This document shows, one piece after another, positions 44,716 through 52,241 of a stretch of 64,000 nt of DNA (the first letter of the stretch is position 1; each line of letters opens with the position of its first letter). The translations under genes were made by a program, and so were the position numbers. Where the stretch lies: assembly GCF_004348825.1 (NCBI RefSeq), contig NZ_SMJU01000010.1, positions 124,001 through 188,000 of the forward strand, read 5' to 3'. The notes beneath the pieces were generated by a model. It was not told the origin of the DNA and did no database searches. It worked only from the letters and a program-made list of their open reading frames with translations. This DNA comes from Arundinibacter roseus (GTDB taxonomy: Bacteria > Bacteroidota > Bacteroidia > Cytophagales > Spirosomataceae).

Positions 44716-45543
44716 ATGTTTACTTACATCAAAAAAGCATTGGCAAAGAAAAAAGCGAGAAGGTATTTTGACGAATATGGTCATCGGATTGATACCTTTA
44801 AACTGGCGGAAGAAGGCGAAATTCGATTTGCTAACTGGACAAATCCACTCATTAAACCTAAGGAAATTACTCAGCAGGAGGTCAATTTTTTTAAAAAATT
44901 CATACCCAAAGGTAGCCTTTGTATTGACATCGGCACCAATATTGGCGACACCACCGTACCCATGGCTTTGGCCGCAGGAAAAACGGGCACAACGCTGGGT
45001 TTTGACCCTAATCCCTACGTGTATAAAATTCTGGAAGAGAACGTACAACTGAATCCTGATAAAACAAATATTGTACCTTTCCCTTATGCCATTACCAAAG
45101 AAGAAGGGGAGTTCAACTACGCGTCTTCGGAAGCTTCTTTCGGAAATGGAGGCATTTCCAACGAAGTTGTGCAGGAACATGGTGCTTTTCAATTATCAGA
45201 GAAAATAAAAGGAATTGTGCTTGAAAAATTCCTTACGGAGCGATTTTCCCAACTACTACCTACGCTTTCTTTTATAAAAGTAGATGTAGAAGGCGCTGAT
45301 AAAGAGGTCATTCGCTCGATTGGCGGATTGCTTAAAAAATATAAGCCGGTACTTGTAGCCGAATGTTTTACCAAATCAAAACCTGCCGAGCGCGCCGAAT
45401 TGTTCCATACCGTGGCCGATTTGGGCTACTCTCTCTACTATTTTTCGGATTTTAGTTCGCAGGCCGAAATCATTCCCATTCCCGAGGCTAAGGATATGAA
45501 TCGCTGGAAAACATTTAATTTTTATGCAGTAGCCAAAGCCTGA
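44716..45543 (+). CDS. FkbM-family SAM methyltransferase
   Basis: 275 residues. The FkbM fold shows in SLCIDIGTNIGDTTVPMALA (SAM-binding loop), GFDPNPYVYKILEEN and SFIKVDVEGADKEVI. FkbM enzymes O-methylate sugars or secondary metabolites. Gene neighbourhood with the glycosyltransferase suggests methylation of a surface sugar. The N-terminus (FTYIKKALAKKKARRYFD) is basic and may anchor at the membrane. Confidence 0.85.
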   Translation: MFTYIKKALAKKKARRYFDEYGHRIDTFKLAEEGEIRFANWTNPLIKPKEITQQEVNFFKKFIPKGSLCIDIGTNIGDTTVPMALAAGKTGTTLGFDPNPYVYKILEENVQLNPDKTNIVPFPYAITKEEGEFNYASSEASFGNGGISNEVVQEHGAFQLSEKIKGIVLEKFLTERFSQLLPTLSFIKVDVEGADKEVIRSIGGLLKKYKPVLVAECFTKSKPAERAELFHTVADLGYSLYYFSDFSSQAEIIPIPEAKDMNRWKTFNFYAVAKA

Positions 45544-45564
45544 TAAAAATGTTTCGCTTTCGCC

Positions 45565-46116
45565 TCAATAACCCCAGGCCACTACGTTCCAGGTATCTAC
45601 ATGATCTTCATGCTCAAAGATCGTCCGAAATCCAACCCGCTCGTGCGCTCGTTGCGAGCGGGTGTTACTTTTGGAGATTTCTGTTACAAGCACATCAAAA
45701 TTAGGGCTGTACACCTCCCGATGCTGCTGATACAGGCCATCAAAAACGCCCATTCCCCGGTGTGAAGCGCCCACGCAGACCTGCCCCATGACATAGTAGC
45801 GGTGCCTGGAAAGCGGTGTACCTTGCCAGGGAATTTGTTCCAATAGCGCAAACATCGGCTGCAAATCAGGAATCAACTCCCCCATTTCAGGCATCATCGA
45901 CAGCGCATATCCGACTACCAGTCCGTTATCTTTGGCCACAATCTGCGGCGTCAGGCGGTGCATCAGGCTCAGCTGTTCCCATGTGTGCTGCACGGTCACA
46001 AAGCCCTGCTGCTGTTTGGCTTCTTCACTAAGGTTTGTTTTCAGGTTTTGGGCCTGCAAGGACAGAATTTGCCGTAGGTCTTCGTCGGTTTGGGCGGTTG
46101 TGAACGTAAGGGACAT
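45565..46116 (-). CDS. GNAT-family acetyltransferase
   Basis: 183 residues. Motif A is seen in GQVCVGASHRGMGVFDGLYQQH, shortened to VGASHRGMGVFDGL, and TEISKSNTRSQRAHERVGF closes the acetyl-CoA pocket. Substrate unknown. The ATG at 46116 begins a normal first beta strand (SLTFTTAQTDEDL); the upstream frame to 46212 is rejected. It is divergent from the ModE-type gene. Confidence 0.8.
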   Translation of the reverse strand: MSLTFTTAQTDEDLRQILSLQAQNLKTNLSEEAKQQQGFVTVQHTWEQLSLMHRLTPQIVAKDNGLVVGYALSMMPEMGELIPDLQPMFALLEQIPWQGTPLSRHRYYVMGQVCVGASHRGMGVFDGLYQQHREVYSPNFDVLVTEISKSNTRSQRAHERVGFRTIFEHEDHVDTWNVVAWGY

Positions 46117-46297
46117 GAAAGGGATTAATTTTAATAATTTCTGCAAATTTGTAATTAATTTCTGAGTTTGCAGAAGCAGGCTACTCATTAAAAGATTCAT
46201 CAGCTTTGTCAAAATGGAAGGTTTGTCCAGTCCTTATAGCTCTTCAGGGTACGTACTTGTACCATTCTTATTACTAATAATTTACTAAGCAATTTGT

Positions 46298-46642
46298 ATG
46301 GAAACAACTCTCGAACTGCGCCTTACGTATTGGGTGTACCTGAATGGCATTCGGTTTTTTGGGCCCGGTCGGGCAGAACTTCTGGCGCATATTCAGGAGA
46401 CAGGCTCCATTTCGGGAGCAGCCAAAGCAATGGAAATGTCTTACAAAAAAGCCTGGCGAATGGTAGAAGAAATGAACCTGGAAGGTAAAAGCCCCTATGT
46501 TGTTGCCAAAAAAGGAGGTAAGGAAGGTGGCGGCACAGCGCTTACTGAACGAGGCAAAGCCGTGGTGGCCGCCTACAACAGGCTGGATCACAAGCTACAA
46601 GCACTGCTCAAAGAAGAACAGGAATTACTTGACCTAATTTGA
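46298..46642 (+). CDS. ModE-type winged-helix regulator, DNA-binding domain only
   Basis: 114 residues that match the N-terminal DNA-binding domain of ModE/LysR-like regulators: GRAELLAHIQETGSISGAAKAMEMSYKKAWRMVEEMN (shortened: ETGSISGAAKAMEMSYKKAW). It lacks the molybdate-binding TOBE domains, so any ligand sensing is not through them. It is 201 bases before a molybdopterin-fold gene on the same strand, which supports a molybdenum-related role. A palindrome at 46693 is a possible operator. Confidence 0.8.
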   Translation: METTLELRLTYWVYLNGIRFFGPGRAELLAHIQETGSISGAAKAMEMSYKKAWRMVEEMNLEGKSPYVVAKKGGKEGGGTALTERGKAVVAAYNRLDHKLQALLKEEQELLDLI

Positions 46643-46684
46643 AAAATTTATTTTTAGATACGTATCAATCATCCATTTCTTTTC

Positions 46685-46718
46685 TATTTTTGCGATATAG
46701 CCATTCGTACATATCGAT
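46685..46718 (+). promoter_or_regulatory. Promoter-like element overlapped by a palindrome upstream of the molybdopterin-fold gene
   Basis: TATTTTTG (46685-46692) fits TAnnTTTG. It abuts the inverted repeat CGATAT-N12-ATATCG (46693-46716). That places a candidate operator across the start of transcription. The repeat is reminiscent of the AT-rich ModE palindrome, but the match is loose. Confidence 0.4.
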
Positions 46719-46843
46719 AAAATACTAATACCCTTTGCCAATCTGACGTTCATTCAAAACCAGATGATTATGCCGGATACTTACTGATTCTGCCTTTCTG
46801 GCTCATCCTGATTTCTCAGATCCTCACAAGCACCAAACGTCCA

Positions 46844-47350
46844 ATGAAAATGATTCTTAAAAAAAAATTCTGGTTTACAATGACCCTGAGTTTGGGTATG
46901 CTAGTTGCTGCCCAAGCCCAACAAGCTTCTACACTTAGTATTGAGGGGGAAGTGGCTAGTCCGTTAAAACTAACTGTTGCGGAACTGCTTTCTATGGATA
47001 GAATGACGCATACGGTCAAGGATCGGGACAATCAGGAACATACCTTTTCAGGTATTCCACTGATTAAACTTCTGGAAAAAGCCGGTGCAGCTACCGGACC
47101 AGCCCTCCGTGGCAAAAATATGTCGCTGTTTATTCTTGCACAAGCCGCGGATGGGTATGAGGTGGTCTACGCCCTGCCCGAGGTTGATCCGGGATTTTCT
47201 GACCGATTGGTTTTGGTGGCTATTGAAAAAGATGGACAAGCATTACTCAAGGGGGAAGGCGCATTCAGGCTGATCGCTACGGGAGATAAAAAGCAGGCTC
47301 GATGGGTGAGAGAGCTGCAAACCATTAAAGTACTTTTTGCAAAACCCTAG
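46844..47350 (+). CDS. Exported molybdopterin-fold domain protein without the catalytic cysteine
   Basis: 168 residues. A signal peptide (FWFTMTLSLGMLVAAQAQQ) precedes a sulfite oxidase-like (Oxidored_molyb) fold: STLSIEGEVASPLKLTVAELLS, shortened to LSIEGEVASPLKLTV, then FSGIPLIKLLEKAG, ALPEVDPGF and FRLIATGDKKQARWVREL. The family's molybdenum-ligating Cys is absent; the whole protein has no cysteine. It may be a structural, electron-free or cofactor-free relative. It stands 201 bases after the ModE-type regulator and its stop is 2 bases from the convergent corA stop. Confidence 0.75.
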   Translation: MKMILKKKFWFTMTLSLGMLVAAQAQQASTLSIEGEVASPLKLTVAELLSMDRMTHTVKDRDNQEHTFSGIPLIKLLEKAGAATGPALRGKNMSLFILAQAADGYEVVYALPEVDPGFSDRLVLVAIEKDGQALLKGEGAFRLIATGDKKQARWVRELQTIKVLFAKP

Positions 47351-47352
47351 GT

Positions 47353-48297
47353 TCAAATCCATTTCTTCTGCCTGAAAAACCACAGCACCACGAGCGACGA
47401 CAAAATCATGAGCAGCAGCGAGGCCCAAAAACCCCACGACCAGCCCGACGTAGGCAGCGACACGAAGTTCATGCCAAAAATACCGGCAATGAGCGTGGGC
47501 GGCATGAAGATAATTGTCACGACCGTGAAGATTTTGATCACCTGACTTTGTTCAAGATTGATCAAACCCATGAAGGTATTTTGCAGGTATTCCAGCCGTT
47601 CAAAATTGAAGGTGGTGTATTCAAGCAGCGAGCTGATGTCTTTTAGAATAATGCGTAAATGTTCTTTGCGATCTTCGGGAAAATACTGACTTCGCAGGAT
47701 GCCCGAGAGAACCCGCTGTTTGTCAATGGAAGTTTCGCGCAGCATCATGGTTGTTTCCTGCAACGAACTAATACTTATTAGTACTTCCTGCCGGGCTTTC
47801 TGCTCCCGGATGAGGTCTTTGCTAATCATGGAAATATCCCTTGAAATGGCTTCCAGCGAATCGGCATCGGCTTCGATGCGGGTTTCGAGCAGCATCAGCA
47901 TAAAATCTACGCCCGTCTGAAAAGTATCCGGGCTTACCTTCATTTTCTTGACCGTATCCGCAAAGGTCTTGGAGTCGCCGCGGCGGTAGGTAAAAAGGAC
48001 GTTTTCCCGCAAAATAAACGAAACGGGATAGGTCTGATAGCCATCGGAATTTATTTGCAGAAAATTGGAGTTGGCGTTAATCGTAGAGTTTTGTTCAAAA
48101 AAACGTGCGCTGCTCTCGATTTCCACAATCTCCTGCGGAGTTTGAAAATCAATGGCACATTTTGTCTCTACCCACTCCTCCTCTTCGGGCGAGGGCGACT
48201 GCAAATCTACCCACAACAATTGCTTGATCTTACCCAACTCCCGTACATCCGCCTCCCGCCGAATGTGCCTGCCTTCTTTATAGAAAATACGTACCAT
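47353..48297 (-). CDS. corA: CorA-type magnesium/divalent cation transporter
   Basis: 314-residue inner-membrane channel. The large cytoplasmic domain is helical and charged (residues 1-250). Two membrane helices end the protein, the first with the selectivity motif in GIFGMNFVSLP (the GMN signature). The ATG at 48297 gives MVRIFYKEG; the 19-residue longer frame is rejected because it would run into the divergent MFS promoter region. The protein is probably a Mg2+ or Co2+/Ni2+ transporter. Confidence 0.93.
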   Translation of the reverse strand: MVRIFYKEGRHIRREADVRELGKIKQLLWVDLQSPSPEEEEWVETKCAIDFQTPQEIVEIESSARFFEQNSTINANSNFLQINSDGYQTYPVSFILRENVLFTYRRGDSKTFADTVKKMKVSPDTFQTGVDFMLMLLETRIEADADSLEAISRDISMISKDLIREQKARQEVLISISSLQETTMMLRETSIDKQRVLSGILRSQYFPEDRKEHLRIILKDISSLLEYTTFNFERLEYLQNTFMGLINLEQSQVIKIFTVVTIIFMPPTLIAGIFGMNFVSLPTSGWSWGFWASLLLMILSSLVVLWFFRQKKWI

Positions 48298-48411
48298 AGT
48301 CTCAAAGATAACCAGAAAACCGACACTCCACTCGTTCAAAGATAGTTGGGGCAATCGTTCAGTTTAGCATCAGCACAGCATATTTTTACTTTTCCTGTGT
48401 ACCTTTGCGGC

Positions 48412-49599
48412 ATGCAACTACCTGTACCCACCCGCATTTTTACGCTGCAATTCTGGCTGCTGAGTCTCAGTTCCTTTCTGTTTTTTGCCAGTTTCAACAT
48501 GCTCATTCCTGAGCTTCCCGCCTACCTCACCGACATGGGCGGTGCCGAGTACAAAGGGCTGATTATTAGTTTATTCACTGTCACAGCAGGGCTTTCCCGG
48601 CCATTTAGCGGCCGCCTCACCGACCGCATCGGGCGGGTGCCGGTTATGGCTTTTGGCTCGTTGGTATGTTTTGTGTGCGGGTTTTTATATCCGGTTTTCA
48701 TCACAGTTGTTCCTTTTCTGCTGTTACGCCTGGGCCACGGCTTCTCAACGGGTTTCAAGCCCACAGGCACAGCGGCCTACATTGCCGACATTGTGCCGGC
48801 GCATCGGCGCGGAGAAGCGTTGGGCGTGTATGGCATGAGCGTCAGCGTTGGTGCAGCTCTCGGGCCGGCAATCGGTAGTTGGGTGGCAAAGGCGTTTTCT
48901 ATTGATGCACTCTTTTATAGCTCTTCGTTTGTGGCGTTTTTGTCCATTGCCATTTTGATCAATATGAAAGAGACGCTTCCGAAGAAAGAGAAACTTTCCT
49001 GGGATGCGTTCCGCATTACGCGTCAGGATATTTTTGAACCTCGCGTGGTGTCGCCTTCGCTCGTTGTATTTCTGACCTATTTTAGTTTTGGTGGAGTCCT
49101 TACGCTCATTCCGGATTTTAGCGACGCCCTGGGCCTTCATAATCACGGCCTGTATTTTCTGGTATTTACGCTTACTTCCCTGCTGATCCGGCTGGTGGCG
49201 GGCAAAGTCTCCGACCGCTACGGACGGGTAGAAGGCACTGTGGTGGGGTGTGCCAACCTGATTGTGGCTATGCTTGTGACGGCATTTGCAACTTCGCAGG
49301 TACTTTTCTTTACGGGAGCCGTATTTTTTGGATTTGCCACGGGTATTTTATCGCCAATTCTCACCGCCTGGACCGTCGACCTGAGCGATGAGAACAACCG
49401 GGGACGGGCAATGGCCACTATGTATATTTCGATGGAAGCAGGCATTGGCATTGGGGCGTTTTTGTCGGCGGCTATCTTTGCCAACACCATGACCCGCATG
49501 CCGCTGGCATTTGTCGTGATGGCGCTTTTTGCTTTGGCCGCTTTGGTATATGCTTTGTTTATTTTAAAAGTTAAAAGAAAAACCGCCCATGTTGTTTGA
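48412..49599 (+). CDS. Major facilitator superfamily transporter
   Basis: 395 residues with about 12 membrane segments. The loop 2-3 signature is GRLTDRIGRVPVM, and a second copy is KVSDRYGRVEG, as in drug or sugar exporters of the MFS. Substrate unknown. The ATG at 48412 (MQLPVPTRIF) is chosen; the earlier start overlaps corA's 5' region. yigZ overlaps its 3' end by 11 bases, so the two are cotranscribed. Confidence 0.88.
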   Translation: MQLPVPTRIFTLQFWLLSLSSFLFFASFNMLIPELPAYLTDMGGAEYKGLIISLFTVTAGLSRPFSGRLTDRIGRVPVMAFGSLVCFVCGFLYPVFITVVPFLLLRLGHGFSTGFKPTGTAAYIADIVPAHRRGEALGVYGMSVSVGAALGPAIGSWVAKAFSIDALFYSSSFVAFLSIAILINMKETLPKKEKLSWDAFRITRQDIFEPRVVSPSLVVFLTYFSFGGVLTLIPDFSDALGLHNHGLYFLVFTLTSLLIRLVAGKVSDRYGRVEGTVVGCANLIVAMLVTAFATSQVLFFTGAVFFGFATGILSPILTAWTVDLSDENNRGRAMATMYISMEAGIGIGAFLSAAIFANTMTRMPLAFVVMALFALAALVYALFILKVKRKTAHVV

Positions 49600-50203
49600 C
49601 GATTCTTACCAGACGATTGAGGCACCCGTCGAAGGTTTTTTTAAAGACCGCGGCAGTAAATTTCTGGCTTTTGCCTACCCCATACGATCCGAAGAAGACA
49701 CAAAACCTCTGCTGCTGAACCTGCGCGAACAACACCCGAAGGCCGTGCATCATTGCTATGCCTACCGCCTTGGGCCCGACCGCAACCACTTCCGGGCCAA
49801 CGACGACGGCGAGCCTTCGGGCACCGCCGGGCGGCCCATTCTGAACACGCTCTATTCACGCGATCTGACAAACCTGCTGGTCGTAGTTGTGCGGTACTTT
49901 GGCGGCACACTTTTGGGCGTGCCGGGGCTGATCAATGCGTACAAAACTGCTACCGAAGAAGCACTCAGTCAGGCCACCGTGACCACTCATTATGTATGCG
50001 ATATATATCAAATCCTGTTTCCGTATGAAACCATGAACGAGGTCATGCGCGTCGTCAAAAGCTACGCCCTCGATGTGCAGGAGCAGGACTTTGCCATGAC
50101 GTGTAAACTGCTGGTGCGGGTCCGAAAAACGCAGCTCAATCAGGTCGTACCAGCTTTGGAAGCAATTCGGCACGCCGAAGTAAAGTATTTACACACGGTC
50201 TGA
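49589..50203 (+). CDS. yigZ: YigZ/IMPACT-family protein
   Basis: 204 residues. The N-terminal IMPACT domain has SKFLAFAYPIRSEED and the signature RNHFRANDDGEPSGTAGRPIL (shortened: RANDDGEPSGTAGRPIL), then VVVVRYFGGTLLGVPGLI. The C-terminal half has a DUF1949-like ferredoxin fold (YVCDIYQILFPYETMNE). The family has an unclear role in translation or stress. Its stop abuts the stop of the fucosidase gene on the other strand. Confidence 0.92.
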   Translation: MLFDDSYQTIEAPVEGFFKDRGSKFLAFAYPIRSEEDTKPLLLNLREQHPKAVHHCYAYRLGPDRNHFRANDDGEPSGTAGRPILNTLYSRDLTNLLVVVVRYFGGTLLGVPGLINAYKTATEEALSQATVTTHYVCDIYQILFPYETMNEVMRVVKSYALDVQEQDFAMTCKLLVRVRKTQLNQVVPALEAIRHAEVKYLHTV

Positions 50204-51631
50204 TTATTCTTCAATCCGAAATACATACGCATACGACGACCCGACGGCCTGCGCTGTTTTGGCGGAGACTTCAATAAAACCGTTTTTAACCGGACATTTT
50301 TTCTCCGGGCCGAGTAGCATGACGCGGGCTTTTTCGGGCAGCGAGAGGCCATCCGGTTTCAGGCGCGTTGGTAGCGTCTCCCCGGCTTCTGCCAGGTAAG
50401 TTGCGTAGCGCGTCTTTCCTTTTTGGGTAAAAGCCCATTTCCCCTGACGATAGGGTGCCAAAGGCCGCGTTTCATAAATAGATTCCCCGTTACGATCCAT
50501 CCAAACTCCAACTTCCCGCAAGCGATCGTAGGCTTCGTTGTGCCACTCGCCGTCGGGCCCGGGTGCAATATTGAGCAGTAAGTTTCCGCCTTTGGCCACA
50601 ATATCAACGAGCGTATGTACCAGTTGATGCGCCGATTTAAAATTCTCCTTCGGAACATACGACCACGAACTACCCATCGTCATGCACGACTCCCACGGAA
50701 TGGGCATGTACTGATCCGGAATCTGCTGTTCAGGAGTCACATAATTTTCAAACTCCCCCGTTACCGTCCGGTCTACTACCAGCAAACCCGGCTGATGGCT
50801 GCGGGCCATTTTGGCAATGCGCGCCATGTCAATATCCTGCTCGTAAGGAATCGATTTTTGCCAGCTGATGGCCGGATCAATGGTGTTATAGGGACGAACC
50901 CATCCGCCATCGAGCCACAAAATATCCACCGACCCGTAGCCCGTCATGAGTTCTTCAATCTGATTGTAGGTAAAGTCCTGAAATTTTTTCCACATATCCG
51001 GGTACTTTTTGGGGTCATACGACGAGTTCCGGTCTTTGGGTGGAAAATACGGCCACCAATACGAATCGACGTTCCAATCGGGCTTGGAAAAATAAGTCCC
51101 CGTCATAAACAACCCCTTGTCTCTGAAAGCAGCCAAAATCTCCTTCGTAACATTGCTGCGCGGATTATCGGCAAACGGAGATTTTGCACCAGTGATCTTA
51201 TAGTCAGTCTGTTTGGTATCAAACATACAGAAACCATCGTGATGCTTGGTCGTAAAAACCACATACTTCATCCCTGCTCCCTTCGCTGCTTCTGCCCATT
51301 TTTCAGGCGCAAAGCGGGTGGGGTTAAAGGTCGTTTGCAGCGCCTCGTAGTTCTTCTTGTACTCGTACCAATTATGCGCATGCGGCCCCCGGCGCTCGCA
51401 CCAGCCTTCATCTTCGGGGCATAGCGACCACGACTCCACAATGCCCCACTGACTATACGTGCCCCAGTGCATCAGCAGCCCAAACTTTACATCCTGCCAA
51501 TGACTTAGTTTGGCTTTTACCTGCTCGTCGGTGGGTGGCACATACCTTGAATGGTCTTGTTCGGCATGCTGTTGCGCCTGAGTCATCCGGGCAATTCCCA
51601 GAAGGAGAAGGAGTACAATATATTTTTTCAT
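50204..51631 (-). CDS. Secreted alpha-L-fucosidase (GH29)
   Basis: 475 residues. Signal peptide (KKYIVLLLLLGIARMTQAQ), then the GH29 TIM barrel: FGLLMHWGTYSQWG, TKHHDGFCMFDT, ANPRSNVTK-like DNPRSNVTKEIL and VDILWLDGGW, whose Asp is the nucleophile position. The C-terminal beta-sandwich ends SYAYVFRIEE. It would release fucose from glycans in the periplasm or outside. No adjacent SusCD or other glycosidase, so it is not in a clear polysaccharide-utilisation locus. Upstream bases 51632-51837 are AT-rich with no gene. Confidence 0.93.
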   Translation of the reverse strand: MKKYIVLLLLLGIARMTQAQQHAEQDHSRYVPPTDEQVKAKLSHWQDVKFGLLMHWGTYSQWGIVESWSLCPEDEGWCERRGPHAHNWYEYKKNYEALQTTFNPTRFAPEKWAEAAKGAGMKYVVFTTKHHDGFCMFDTKQTDYKITGAKSPFADNPRSNVTKEILAAFRDKGLFMTGTYFSKPDWNVDSYWWPYFPPKDRNSSYDPKKYPDMWKKFQDFTYNQIEELMTGYGSVDILWLDGGWVRPYNTIDPAISWQKSIPYEQDIDMARIAKMARSHQPGLLVVDRTVTGEFENYVTPEQQIPDQYMPIPWESCMTMGSSWSYVPKENFKSAHQLVHTLVDIVAKGGNLLLNIAPGPDGEWHNEAYDRLREVGVWMDRNGESIYETRPLAPYRQGKWAFTQKGKTRYATYLAEAGETLPTRLKPDGLSLPEKARVMLLGPEKKCPVKNGFIEVSAKTAQAVGSSYAYVFRIEE

Positions 51632-51837
51632 GGTCTGATGAGCTAGCTACTACGAAGTTTCTTTTTAAATTAATTTTCTAATGTACGCAAGTATATTAAA
51701 AAAATTAATCATTAAGAAAAACTAACTGCCTTGAAGCACCAAAGCCATTCTATTTTAATTTACCTGAATATGAAAGCAGGTGAAGCTAATCGAGCTTCAG
51801 ATTTTTGAGGAAGTTTAATCAAGATCTTTACCCCCCC

Positions 51838-52074
51838 TCACTTCCGAAGTTTGTCAGAGCGAATATCCGCGTCATCATAAAAGTATTCGTCAAACGTACG
51901 CCCGGAGGCTTTTCCGTGCCGCAACACCGAATACACAAGTCCGATCATAATCACCGGCGAAAACATGAACATCCCCAGGGCCAGGTTATTTGACAAACCC
52001 AGCGCAATTACCAGAATGTAAATCAACAAATAGGCTGTGGCAGCCAATGCTACTATATTTGGATTTTTGAGCAT
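51838..52074 (-). CDS. Small membrane protein, function unknown
   Basis: 78 residues with two membrane segments (AATAYLLIYILVIALGL and ALGMFMFSPVIMIGLVYSVL) and a charged C-terminal tail (YFYDDADIRSDKLRK). Its start ATG lies 168 bases from the uvrA TTG in the divergent direction. It looks like a small inner-membrane protein of the sort common next to cell-envelope genes. Confidence 0.65.
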   Translation of the reverse strand: MLKNPNIVALAATAYLLIYILVIALGLSNNLALGMFMFSPVIMIGLVYSVLRHGKASGRTFDEYFYDDADIRSDKLRK

Positions 52075-52193
52075 GAGTAAAAATCGTTTAGTATGAAAAT
52101 ATGTCTCAATTTTTCACAAAAACATTCGTACCAGGCAATTGTTCAGATGTCCCTTTGCCCTGATCAATCCTCTTTCTTCCCGAACCTATCCCC

Positions 52194-52201
52194 TATCTTT
52201 G
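52194..52201 (+). promoter_or_regulatory. Candidate -7 element for uvrA
   Basis: TATCTTTG fits TAnnTTTG, 40 bases before the uvrA start. No SOS-type palindrome is obvious. Confidence 0.4.
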
Positions 52202-52241
52202 GGGTTACTATTCAGATACAGTACTAGCCAAATTTTCCCCC

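Noticed and set aside
47348-47362. GGTTCAAATCC, resembling a tRNA T-loop
   Set aside because: It lies across the adjacent stops of two coding genes, and there is no acceptor stem, anticodon arm or D-arm around it.
50615-51424. Plus-strand frame of 269 residues opposite the fucosidase
   Set aside because: Antisense shadow of the GH29 gene, rich in Arg/His from complementary codons, with no motif.
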